A stretch of DNA of 44,331 bases from Tannerella sp. (GTDB taxonomy: Bacteria > Bacteroidota > Bacteroidia > Bacteroidales > Tannerellaceae). Each line of letters opens with the position of its first letter. Within the stretch, counting starts at the first letter, position 1. Below the pieces are notes generated by a model. That model saw only the letters and a program-made list of their open reading frames with translations, was not told the origin of the DNA and searched no databases. The DNA lies in contig JAISTS010000002.1 of NCBI GenBank assembly GCA_031272455.1, positions 1 through 44,331 of the forward strand, in the 5' to 3' direction. Positions 1 to 8,863 of this stretch are shown here, in pieces. The position numbers were made by a program, and so were the translations under genes.

Positions 1-132
1 GCCGACAAACCGAGCGAACTGCCCGAATACACTGTTACAGAGCGCTATGCACGTCTGATGGAGCGTACTGTAATGCGCGATCCGGCATACTGGTTCTGGT
101 CGCATAAACGATGGAAATACGCCCGAAAATAG
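1..132 (+). CDS. Lysophospholipid/lipid A biosynthesis acyltransferase (LpxL/HtrB-like), C-terminal end only
   Basis: Frame 1 reads ADKPSELPEYTVTERYARLMERTVMRDPAYWFWSHKRWKYARK*, resembling the C-terminus of Bacteroidetes HtrB/LpxL acyltransferases (P-x-YWxWSHxRWK). Confidence 0.75.
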   Translation, partial: ADKPSELPEYTVTERYARLMERTVMRDPAYWFWSHKRWKYARK

Positions 133-218
133 CCACGTCAACTGTTATAGTTTGCTAAAAATCGCTATTTTTGTGTTAAAGATTGTAAACGGGTGAACAA
201 CGTATCTGATAAAATGCT

Positions 219-226
219 TACCTTTG
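219..226 (+). promoter_or_regulatory. Putative Bacteroidetes -7 element (TACCTTTG) upstream of the 119-aa ORF
   Basis: Matches TAnnTTTG; no clear -33 TTTG at 19-21 nt spacing. Confidence 0.4.
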
Positions 227-315
227 TGCCGTGAATTTAATCAAAATGTCATTAGACAATGCGAAAAAATCACAAAATGTTTAGTTTTAACAATTTAATT
301 TTTTAGTTTTAGGTT

Positions 316-675
316 ATGAAAAGAGTATTTATTAGCGTAGCGCTCATTTTAGCAAGCGCAACAGTGTGTTTAGCAGAAAACGGTGAAAGGGCTCCTTTTG
401 AAGTCAGCTTTCCCAAGTTAAAAACGTATCTTGGACTTGCTCCCTATCAGTTAGACAAAGTTCAGAAAATCAATGACTACTTCATTGATATGCAGTCTGA
501 AAGCCTGAACGGCAACAGCAAATTCAAAGACAAACGGATGAGGGCTGCCGTTTACGGCAATCTGAAACTGATGAAGGAGGCTCTTACTCCCGAACAGTAC
601 CGCAAGTATGTAACCCTCATCAACGTTACGAACAACAACAATCGCGTCCTCAGCGAAGCAATTGTTGCTAAATGA
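316..675 (+). CDS. Small secreted protein with signal peptide and LTPEQYRKY motif (Spy/CpxP-like helical periplasmic protein?)
   Basis: 119-aa ORF with N-terminal signal peptide (MKRVFISVALILASATVCLAEN); followed by a terminator hairpin. Confidence 0.6.
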   Translation: MKRVFISVALILASATVCLAENGERAPFEVSFPKLKTYLGLAPYQLDKVQKINDYFIDMQSESLNGNSKFKDKRMRAAVYGNLKLMKEALTPEQYRKYVTLINVTNNNNRVLSEAIVAK

Positions 676-713
676 AATTTTGTTAATAGAAGAGGTTTTT
701 CCAATTAGTAAGC

Positions 714-750
714 AAAAATCCCCCGCGCTCTGATGTGCAGGGGATTTTTT
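714..750 (+). terminator. Rho-independent terminator
   Basis: AAAAATCCCC (714-723) pairs with GGGGATTTTT (740-749), followed by a T-run. Confidence 0.75.
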
Positions 751-890
751 GTGCGCTTTTCCCTGACTTACAGTCCAAACAAATCGGAGTGAGTGCACAA
801 AAAAAGGCAGCCAACGCTCACGCGCTACCTGCCTCCACGCTTTTTTATTTAAAATGATTCTATTTGTCTTATATCTTTTGTCTTCCGTCT

Positions 891-3800
891 CTACTGAACT
901 ACCACCTTAACCCGTTCGCCACCACCAAAGGTAACGACATAAACTCCGGCAGGCAGCGCGACCGACGTAGTGCCCGCACCAACCGTACGGCGGGTAAACA
1001 GGCTGCCGGTAACGGTATAAACGCTCAGCTCGCCCTCTGTCGGCGTACTGACATAGAGCAGACTGCCCGAAGTCCACACCGACGGCACCACAACAGCCTC
1101 CGACGAGGTGATCTTGCGCACTCCGCCGATAGCAAACTTCACCTGATCGACCACACGATGCACTATCACCGTCTGCGAACCGTCGGCATTGGCTATCACC
1201 TCCATACCGTTGTTCTGGTCGATCTTCTGCGATCCCGACGAGACGCGCATACCATCAAGGTCGTAATCCTCACGCGGCGTGATTGTCAACGTGAAATCGT
1301 AGCCTGCCGGTACGCGATAGACGCCCGTCGGCGGGAAGAATATCACCTCCGAGCTGCTCGGCACGATGACCGAATATGTCAGGTCGGGGATACCGGTCTC
1401 GCCCAAGCACTCGTAAGCGCCCATATCCACATAATCGTAATAGACACGCCCGCCGCCCGCAAGATCGTGTGTCAGCACATCGGCATACGAAGTGTTTGCC
1501 GGCGTCGGACGGTTGAGCACGATAGCCGAGGGATAAGGTATGCGTATATAATAGTTGTAACCCGTGTTGACCACAAGTCGCGTAACGCTCTTTAGCCTGT
1601 AGTCGCCCTCGACCATATAACCTTTCTCCGAGAAGCCGTCTTTGTAGAACGAGGGGCTGGCATCGACATTACCGCCGCCGTCGGTGCCGAGGTTCGAGTT
1701 CCACACCGCAGGCGAGACCGAGCTGTCGAAGCTGCTGCCGATATCGCTGTTGTTATACAAGGGTGTGCCGTAGGATATCGCCACGTCCTGCGAGCCTTGA
1801 GGCGTTTTCGATGCGCGGTTGCCATAAATTATCGTGTTGCGGATATTGGGATCGCCACCGGCATTGTACCAGCCACCACCCGACTCCGAAGCCAGATTGC
1901 CACTCACCGTAACGTTGACTAAGAGCGCATTGCTGCCGCTGTTGTACAGTCCGGCGCCATATTTTGCCGTGTTGCCGCTCACCTCAACGCCATAAATCAG
2001 GGGCGATGCGCCGGTGTCGAAATACACTCCGCCACCATCGTAATTCGCTGCATTTCCTTTGATTATCGCGTTCGAGATCGTCCCCGACGCACCATTCTCG
2101 AACAGCACGCCTGCGCCATAGTCAGCCACGCCGCCGGTGATAGTCAAACCATCCCAGCGGGCTTCGCGACCTACGCCACTCGGACTTAACGCCGCATTGA
2201 ACGGATACGGACCGAGATGCAGATACGCCGTCGAGCCGTCGATCTTGACAACCGAATGTTGACCGTCGCCAAGCAGAATGGTCGGATTATCAACCGTATT
2301 GCGCTCGGCAAGATTGTCTTCCGCCGTGTCGCCATAGCCGCTGAAGCCGCCAAACACCTGCACGCTGTCCCAGTCCATCACATACGAACCGGTAAAGACG
2401 CTCAGACTGTCGTAAACCAGCATCCCTTGCGGATTGTCTTTCATATAATAGCCCGTATAGACCATAGCGCTGTCGCCCGCAGGCAGGCTGTCGTGAGGAC
2501 TGTAAACCCCGTCGGCAACCCAGATAAAATCGCCCTGCGATGCCAGCGCCAATGCCTGCTGAAGCGTCGGGAAAGCGTTATCCCACGACGTGCCGTTATG
2601 CTCATTCTCGTATGGCACATTCTGATCTACAAAGAATCCTATGTTCTTTTCGTGAACGAGGACATCATAGACGAGGACGGTGTCGCAAGTAATCGGACCA
2701 ACAACCGGATCTGGCGTCCATTGCAAATCGCCAGGACCTGTTGCGCTGAGAGTTAATTGAACGTGTTTTAGACCTGTTGTGCTCCAAATTATTTTTGCAT
2801 GGTCTTTATCACTGGATACAATTTGCCCGCCATCCGGATTCCAGACAGCAGTTATTCCGGACGGCAGTTTTGATCCTGCGCCATAATCCACAGTAAAGAC
2901 CTGTGGAACAGTAACTTTTGCCGGTTTTGCCGGTATGCGTGGGTTAAGATTGGCATCGAAAACCATATCAACAATATAGCACGTATCGGTTTCCTGTGTA
3001 CCGTCTTTGTCAACAATATACCAGTAAACACCTTGACCAATTGGTGGAGAAACTGTATTAATATCAAGCGTATCATTACCAGTATTACTTGTAAGTACAC
3101 TTCGAGTATCAAGATCACTAATATCTGCGACAAAATTTGGATTCATATACCAATCCCATTGCATAGCCATAGGAACCGGCGAAACAAGCTTTATAGGATA
3201 GCAAATCGGAGCACACGATGGACAGCGCCAAACAGTATCCAACAAGAACGTAGAACTGCCAAAACCTGATAGATAACCATAGCCTGCCGTTCCACTTGCA
3301 GTATTAAAATACCCGAGCGAAAACGGAGAGTCGTTATTAGTTACCATCACCATTTTTCCTGCATTATCATTATTTAAGTGCACTTTTGCATATTCCCAAT
3401 CACTACCGGGCAAACCACTTGGGAAAGGGATGCTCAACCCAGTAACCGTAGGAGCCGTAGCCGTTAGCAAAGCACCGGCGTCATTATAATATTGGAACTG
3501 GAACGACGATGCTTTACCAGTCTTAAATACTAAAAATATATAATTGGTACCCGACGAAGCATAAAAAGCAATCTGTTTCTGACTAATTGAAAACATAGAC
3601 GGTATAATCGCTGCTCCTAATTCACCGCCAATTGCTGAATGTTGATACGCATATACAGGAGCCGATGCCTGTACATAAATTCGTTTATCATCGGTAATAC
3701 CAGATAATGTAGTCATATCAATATGCCAAGTACTATCTGCACTTGTTATAGTATGAGAAATACTTTGGGTTGCTCCACCTGATCCGGTATAATATACCGT

Positions 3801-4691
3801 AACTGTTGTGCCTGATTTAGTTGCTGTAAAATCAATGCGTTCGCCTATGGAGGATTCCCCACGAATTATAACATATCGTGTACCTGCTGCTTCAACCGGG
3901 ACTATCTGGTCACCTGCAACGTCAGTACTTCCATTACCAGAAATATGAATGCAGTCCTCTGTCATTGTAACAGCAATAGGTTTGTCCGCTGTTATAGTCG
4001 ATCCTGCTAATGAATTGGTTTGCTTACTTGCTTGAATTTCTGCCACTTTTAATGTTTGACCTTTCATTAACGTGAAAGGTGTTTCGGTATTTGCTGAAAT
4101 ACCCACACATGCTTTAGATGCAGTTACTTTGACAAGAGTATTGTCTTCTGTAGCGACAATGTCAATCTGGTCAACACCGGGATCGTAACTGCTTCCTGTA
4201 TTGTTTTCATACGTAATCGAACCATTTTCTTGAAATGGCGTTATAAATTTTGTTCCTAATGCGGGTTTACCTTTTAACGAAAATACATCTCGCTGCGAAA
4301 GTCCGTTTATCATGTAATAAGCCAATATTTTTTGGTCTGATACAATATGTATCCCAAAATTAGTTACAGTTCCTGCACCTGACATAGGATTTTCAATACC
4401 TATTGGCAGTTGACAAGCACTCCCAGTGGGGTCGCTTTCGTTTGCAGGAAAAGGTATTCTTTTAAATCCCCCTGCAGGAACTGTATAATTGGTTGATCCC
4501 ATTGACCCACCGTAAAATTCTAAAGTTACAGTTGCGTCAGTTGTGCCCGGATTAGAAAAAACAAAAAACACAGGCCCATCTGAATGAGCATGCACTACAT
4601 CCGGCGCCACGAACCAGAACTCATTATCTTGCGCGAAAGCCGAAACTGCGAGCGCAAAAGAGCAAACAAAAAGAATTAATTTTTTCACCAT
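891..4691 (-). CDS. Large secreted surface protein: IgGFc-binding-like N-terminal region, right-handed beta-helix repeats, T9SS-like C-terminal domain
   Basis: Start chosen at MVKKLILFVCSFALAVSAFAQ (ATG complement 4689-4691). NEFWFVAPDVVHAHSDGPVFFVFSNPG is typical of the IgGFc-binding-like N-terminus. Gly/Asn-rich beta-helix repeats and the C-terminus LSVYTVTGSLFTRRTVGAGTTSVALPAGVYVVTFGGGERVKVVVQ follow. Confidence 0.8.
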   Translation of the reverse strand: MVKKLILFVCSFALAVSAFAQDNEFWFVAPDVVHAHSDGPVFFVFSNPGTTDATVTLEFYGGSMGSTNYTVPAGGFKRIPFPANESDPTGSACQLPIGIENPMSGAGTVTNFGIHIVSDQKILAYYMINGLSQRDVFSLKGKPALGTKFITPFQENGSITYENNTGSSYDPGVDQIDIVATEDNTLVKVTASKACVGISANTETPFTLMKGQTLKVAEIQASKQTNSLAGSTITADKPIAVTMTEDCIHISGNGSTDVAGDQIVPVEAAGTRYVIIRGESSIGERIDFTATKSGTTVTVYYTGSGGATQSISHTITSADSTWHIDMTTLSGITDDKRIYVQASAPVYAYQHSAIGGELGAAIIPSMFSISQKQIAFYASSGTNYIFLVFKTGKASSFQFQYYNDAGALLTATAPTVTGLSIPFPSGLPGSDWEYAKVHLNNDNAGKMVMVTNNDSPFSLGYFNTASGTAGYGYLSGFGSSTFLLDTVWRCPSCAPICYPIKLVSPVPMAMQWDWYMNPNFVADISDLDTRSVLTSNTGNDTLDINTVSPPIGQGVYWYIVDKDGTQETDTCYIVDMVFDANLNPRIPAKPAKVTVPQVFTVDYGAGSKLPSGITAVWNPDGGQIVSSDKDHAKIIWSTTGLKHVQLTLSATGPGDLQWTPDPVVGPITCDTVLVYDVLVHEKNIGFFVDQNVPYENEHNGTSWDNAFPTLQQALALASQGDFIWVADGVYSPHDSLPAGDSAMVYTGYYMKDNPQGMLVYDSLSVFTGSYVMDWDSVQVFGGFSGYGDTAEDNLAERNTVDNPTILLGDGQHSVVKIDGSTAYLHLGPYPFNAALSPSGVGREARWDGLTITGGVADYGAGVLFENGASGTISNAIIKGNAANYDGGGVYFDTGASPLIYGVEVSGNTAKYGAGLYNSGSNALLVNVTVSGNLASESGGGWYNAGGDPNIRNTIIYGNRASKTPQGSQDVAISYGTPLYNNSDIGSSFDSSVSPAVWNSNLGTDGGGNVDASPSFYKDGFSEKGYMVEGDYRLKSVTRLVVNTGYNYYIRIPYPSAIVLNRPTPANTSYADVLTHDLAGGGRVYYDYVDMGAYECLGETGIPDLTYSVIVPSSSEVIFFPPTGVYRVPAGYDFTLTITPREDYDLDGMRVSSGSQKIDQNNGMEVIANADGSQTVIVHRVVDQVKFAIGGVRKITSSEAVVVPSVWTSGSLLYVSTPTEGELSVYTVTGSLFTRRTVGAGTTSVALPAGVYVVTFGGGERVKVVVQ

Positions 4692-4739
4692 ACTACTAAT
4701 ATTTTTAACGTTTTTATCTGTTATTTTTCTAATTTGTCG

Positions 4740-4747
4740 CAAAGATA
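4740..4747 (-). promoter_or_regulatory. Putative -7 element (TATCTTTG on minus strand) for the large surface protein gene
   Basis: CAAAGATA on plus equals TATCTTTG on minus, about 50 nt upstream of the chosen start. Confidence 0.45.
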
Positions 4748-5007
4748 AACATATTTTAAGAGATAAAAAAAAAAAAAATTAAAATCTGAGGCGATTTAAC
4801 TTAAATTTTGTTAATTTACTAATTTTCAGTATATTACAAAAACACCTAATTTTTCGTCTTTAGCGGCGATTTTTCGCCTTATGTGCTCTGTAATATGCTA
4901 TATAATAATATGTACGCGCGCGTAGGGGGGCACGCAGACGACTAAGACCTATTCGCAGATTTCTTTTAACCACAAAGGCAACTAAGGCAATCAAGTCTAA
5001 ATTCTTC

Positions 5008-5038
5008 TTTGCCATAACAAAAAAATCCCTTATCTTTG
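5008..5038 (+). promoter_or_regulatory. Promoter TTTG-N19-TATCTTTG upstream of the toxin-antitoxin pair
   Basis: TTTG 5008-5011, TATCTTTG 5031-5038, 19-nt spacer, matching the Bacteroides primary sigma consensus. Confidence 0.8.
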
Positions 5039-5063
5039 CACCATAAATCAAACTCGAAAGATT

Positions 5064-5285
5064 ATGGCAACGGTAACATTGGACTATAATGCCCGCAACA
5101 TTCAGGCACGCAAGGCGCTGGAATATATCCAGTCGTTGGGGCTGTTCAGGGTGCATACGAACGGCGTCGTTCAAAAAGAGACGAGGTCGGCGAAGCAACA
5201 GCGGATTGATAAGATTTTCGACCCGTATCTGATCGATTTGTCAGGATTTAAGTTCAACAGAGATGAAGCTAATAACTATGATTAG
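5064..5285 (+). CDS. Putative antitoxin (VapB-position small protein)
   Basis: 73-aa ORF MATVTLDYNARNIQARKALEYIQSLGLF..., overlapping the downstream PIN-domain ORF by 8 nt. Confidence 0.65.
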   Translation: MATVTLDYNARNIQARKALEYIQSLGLFRVHTNGVVQKETRSAKQQRIDKIFDPYLIDLSGFKFNRDEANNYD

Positions 5286-5679
5286 GTATGCTCTGGATAC
5301 TAACATCCTGATCTACAACCACCTGTTGGACGATGTAGGCAAGCGCTCCATCGCACACGAACTGCTGACGCACAATCCTGTTGTATCCACTCAAGCCGTG
5401 TCGGAATACCTGAATGTGATGAAGCGACTGCTACCAATCAGTAAGGCAGAGATTTTGAAATTGTGCGCCGAATGGATGCAGGAATGTAAAATCAAATCGG
5501 TTGACGGTAACACTGTTCGTTTGGCTGAGCGCTTAGTTTCCAAATACGATTTTCAGATTTTCGACGCTATCATTATAGCCTCCGCCCTCGAAGCCGGTTG
5601 TCGCACGCTCTATACCGAAGACTTACAGCATAATATGGTCATCGAAAGGACGCTGACTGTTGTTTATCCGTTCCTTTAG
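5278..5679 (+). CDS. PIN-domain ribonuclease, VapC-type toxin
   Basis: MIRYALDTNILIYNHLLDD...; PIN signatures ALDTNILIY and late acidic residues (FDAIIIASALEAGCRTLYTEDL). Start placed at 5278 rather than 5263. Confidence 0.85.
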   Translation: MIRYALDTNILIYNHLLDDVGKRSIAHELLTHNPVVSTQAVSEYLNVMKRLLPISKAEILKLCAEWMQECKIKSVDGNTVRLAERLVSKYDFQIFDAIIIASALEAGCRTLYTEDLQHNMVIERTLTVVYPFL

Positions 5680-5722
5680 TGGCAATATTCCAAAACAGAC
5701 CACGTACTGCATGCGCGTCAGT

Positions 5723-5753
5723 TTTGCCATAACAAAAAAATCACGTATCTTTG
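5723..5753 (+). promoter_or_regulatory. Promoter TTTG-N19-TATCTTTG upstream of the SulP gene
   Basis: TTTG 5723-5726, TATCTTTG 5746-5753, 19-nt spacer; 30/32 nt identical to the promoter at 5008-5039. Confidence 0.8.
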
Positions 5754-5783
5754 CGGCGGTTTAACAAGAAGAAAATATAGGGA

Positions 5784-7463
5784 ATGAAGCTGACAATTGA
5801 TTTTCATCCGCGGCTGTGGTCAACGTTGAAATCATACTCCAAGGAGCGGTTTTTCAGCGACTTAATGGCAGGTATTATTGTCGGGATAGTCGCTTTGCCG
5901 CTGGCAATTGCGTTCGGTATCGCGTCGGGCGTCTCGCCCGAAAAAGGTTTGATAACGGCTATCATAGGCGGGTTTATCGTCTCGTTTCTGGGCGGCAGCA
6001 AGGTGCAGATAGGCGGTCCGACGGGCGCGTTTATCGTCATCGTTTACGGCATCATCCAGAACTATGGCGTCGAAGGGCTTGCCGTGGCGACGGTCATAGC
6101 GGGTATCTTCCTGATTTTGTTAGGATTACTGCGCCTCGGCACGATAATACAGTTTATCCCGTTTCCGATAGTGGTGGGCTTCACGAGCGGCATTGCGCTG
6201 ACGATTTTCACTACCCAGATCAAGGATTTGACGGGGATGACGGTCGAGAAGCTGCCGGCAGATTTCGTGTCGAAGTGGATAGTCTATGCGCAACATCTTG
6301 ACAGTGTGTCGCTTTGGTCGCTGCTGATTGGCGTGGCGAGCATTGCCGTCATCGTCCTGACGCCGCGCCTTATCCGCAGGATACCCGGCTCGCTCGTCGC
6401 CATCATTGTGATGACGGTTGTCGTCTGGCTGCTGCGCGAATATGCAGGTATTGAGGGCATTGAAACCATCGGCGACCGTTTTGTGATAAACGCCTCGCTG
6501 CCACATCCCGAAGGCTTTTCGGTTAATATGGAGACTGTCAATATGTTACTGCCGTCGGCGTTCACCATTGCGATGCTCGGCGCTATCGAGTCGCTGCTGT
6601 CGGCAACCGTAGCCGACGGTGTGATAAGCGATCGTCATAACTCTAATACAGAGCTTATTGCGCAGGGGGCAGCCAACATCGTTACGCCGCTGTTCGGGGG
6701 CATCCCCGTTACCGGAGCCATAGCGCGGACGATGACGAACATCAACAACGGCGGACGTACGCCCGTAGCGGGTATAATCCACGCTATTGTGCTGTCGCTC
6801 ATCCTGTTGTTTCTCGGACCGCTGACGAAGCATATCCCGATGGCGTGTCTGGCGGGCGTTTTAGTCGTCGTGTCGTACAATATGAGCGAATGGCGCACGT
6901 TCCGCTCGCTGCTCAAAAACCCGAAAAGCGATGTGGCAGTGCTGATTACGACGTTTTTGCTGACGGTCATCTTCGACCTGACCATAGCGATAGAAATAGG
7001 ATTGCTGCTGGCTATGCTGCTGTTTATGAGGCGTATAGCCGAAACGACAAAAGTATCCGTTACAACCGAGGCGATCGACCTGTCGGCAGATGCGGAGACG
7101 CACGTTCAGGAAGACCCGTTGAAAGTGCCCCAAGGCGTTGAGGTTTACGAGATTAACGGTCCGTTCTTTTTTGGCGTGGCGAACAAGTTCGACGAGATGA
7201 TGCGCAAGCGTCGCACGTCTGATCGTCCGCTCGTCCGCATAATACGAATGCGCAAAGTGCCGTTTATGGACTCTACGGGGCTGCACAACCTCGAAAGCCT
7301 GTGCCGCCTGTCGGAGAAGGACAATATCCGCATCATCCTGTCGGGCGTCAACCCGAAAGTGTCGGAGATGCTGATTAAGAACGGGATAGACAAACGCATA
7401 GGCGCCGACAATATCTGTCCGAATATTAATGAGGCGATGGAGAAGGCGTTGAAATATGTTTGA
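5784..7463 (+). CDS. SulP family anion transporter with C-terminal STAS domain
   Basis: 559 aa; FFSDLMAGIIVGIVALPLAIAFGIASGVSPEKGLITAIIGGF plus STAS motif RMRKVPFMDSTGLHNLE. Confidence 0.92.
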   Translation: MKLTIDFHPRLWSTLKSYSKERFFSDLMAGIIVGIVALPLAIAFGIASGVSPEKGLITAIIGGFIVSFLGGSKVQIGGPTGAFIVIVYGIIQNYGVEGLAVATVIAGIFLILLGLLRLGTIIQFIPFPIVVGFTSGIALTIFTTQIKDLTGMTVEKLPADFVSKWIVYAQHLDSVSLWSLLIGVASIAVIVLTPRLIRRIPGSLVAIIVMTVVVWLLREYAGIEGIETIGDRFVINASLPHPEGFSVNMETVNMLLPSAFTIAMLGAIESLLSATVADGVISDRHNSNTELIAQGAANIVTPLFGGIPVTGAIARTMTNINNGGRTPVAGIIHAIVLSLILLFLGPLTKHIPMACLAGVLVVVSYNMSEWRTFRSLLKNPKSDVAVLITTFLLTVIFDLTIAIEIGLLLAMLLFMRRIAETTKVSVTTEAIDLSADAETHVQEDPLKVPQGVEVYEINGPFFFGVANKFDEMMRKRRTSDRPLVRIIRMRKVPFMDSTGLHNLESLCRLSEKDNIRIILSGVNPKVSEMLIKNGIDKRIGADNICPNINEAMEKALKYV

Positions 7464-7475
7464 GGGGAAATGAAT

Positions 7476-7570
7476 AATTGAGAATTGAAAATTAAAAATT
7501 AAAAAAGTAAACGAGTTGACGAGTAAACAGAGACAAATTACTAACTACTTGCTACTCACTACTAACTACT
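7476..7570. repeat. Low-complexity AATTGAGAATTG / ACTAACTACT-type intergenic repeat tract
   Basis: attgagaattgaaaattaaaaattaaaaaagtaaacgagttgacgagtaaac...ttactaactacttgctactcactactaactact; a related tract lies at 21862-21900 in inverse orientation. Confidence 0.5.
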
Positions 7571-7578
7571 AAAAAAGA

Positions 7579-8698
7579 ATGATAACGACAGACCAATTAC
7601 ACGATGTATTGGAACGCGAGGATGCGTTGAGGAGGTATCTTTGACGTCGAAAGCAAAACAATACGTCTCGAAGAAGAAGAGTTAAGGACTCAGGATCCGG
7701 GATTTTGGGACGATCCGAAACGCGCTGAGGCGCAGATGAAAATCGTCAAGGATCTGAAAAAGTGGATTGAGCTATATCGCGAGCTGCACAGCGCGACCGA
7801 AGAGTTGGCGCTGGCATACGAGTATGTGAAAGAGGAGGTGATCACGGAGGCGGAGCTGGATAAGGTTTATGCCCACGCGCTGCAACTGCTTGAAAGTCTT
7901 GAATTTCGCAATATGCTGCGCGAGGAAGCCGACCAGATGAACTGCGTGCTCAAAATCAATTCGGGCGCGGGCGGCACCGAGAGCCAGGACTGGGCGTCGA
8001 TGCTGATGCGTATGTATATGCGCTATGCCGAAGCTAACGATTACAAGCTGACAATCAGCAACTTGCTTGAAGGCGACGAAGCCGGTATCAAGACCGTAAC
8101 TATGAATATTGAGGGCGATTACGCTTACGGCTATCTCAAAGGCGAAAATGGCGTTCACCGCCTTGTGCGCGTCTCGCCGTTCAATGCTCAGGGCAAGCGT
8201 ATGACCTCGTTTGCCTCGGTGTTTGTAACCCCGCTCGTTGACGACTCGATAGACGTAAACATCAGTCCTGCAAACATTTCGTGGGACACCTTCCGTTCGT
8301 CGGGCGCCGGCGGGCAGAACGTCAACAAGGTGGAATCGGGCGTCCGCCTGCGCTATCAGTACAAAGACCCCTACACGGGCGAAGAGGAGGAAATCCTGAT
8401 CGAAAATACCGAGACGCGCGACCAGCCCAAAAACCGCGAAAACGCTATGCGTCAGCTGCGTTCTATCCTCTACGACAAGGAGATGCAGCACCGTCTGGCA
8501 GAAAAAGCCAAGGTCGAAGCGGGCAAGAAAAAGATCGAATGGGGGTCGCAGATACGCAGTTATGTGTTCGACGACCGCCGCGTCAAAGACCATCGCACCA
8601 ACTACCAGACTTCGGATGTCAACGGGGTGATGGACGGCAAGATAGACGACTTCATCAAGGCTTACCTGATGGAATTTGCGGGAAAAGACGCCGAATAA
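7579..8698 (+). CDS. prfB: Peptide chain release factor 2, expressed by programmed +1 frameshift at TGA 7642-7644
   Basis: ATG at 7579 encodes MITTDQLHDVLEREDALRRYL then TGA. Sequence AGGAGG TAT CTT TGA C is the canonical RF2 frameshift site; skipping T7642 gives DVESKTIRLEEEELRTQDPGFWDDPKRAEAQMKIV... in frame to 8698. GGQ motif in SSGAGGQNVNKVESGVRL. Confidence 0.95.
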
Positions 8699-8863
8699 TT
8701 GAACATTTTTATTCATTTATTAACATTAGCGCCATATATTTTAACATTTGACCGATGATAATGTCAAAAATTTTTACTAATTTTGAGCCGATTTTTTTAT
8801 TTTTTTCGGAAAGGCGGAAAATCGTGTGGTTTAGGTACTTACATTTTTTAATTCAGTAATAAA

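Noticed and set aside
864-1595. 243-aa plus-strand ORF antisense to the large surface protein
   Set aside because: Arg/His-rich shadow ORF without a ribosome-binding context; the minus-strand protein has a clear sorting-like C-terminus here.
4860-5198. 112-aa minus-strand ORF upstream of/overlapping the antitoxin
   Set aside because: Overlaps the antitoxin start and low-complexity intergenic DNA; no conserved motif.
7579-7644. prfB interrupted by TGA as a pseudogene or sequencing error
   Set aside because: The stop lies in the exact programmed-frameshift context AGGAGG TAT CTT TGA C, so it is functional recoding.
7772-8716. 314-aa minus-strand ORF antisense to prfB
   Set aside because: Antisense to RF2, which has unmistakable GGQ and flanking motifs.
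8747-8768. TTTGAC...GTCAAA inverted repeat upstream of oadG
   Set aside because: Only 6 bp arms with a 10-nt loop in AT-rich DNA; too weak to distinguish from chance.
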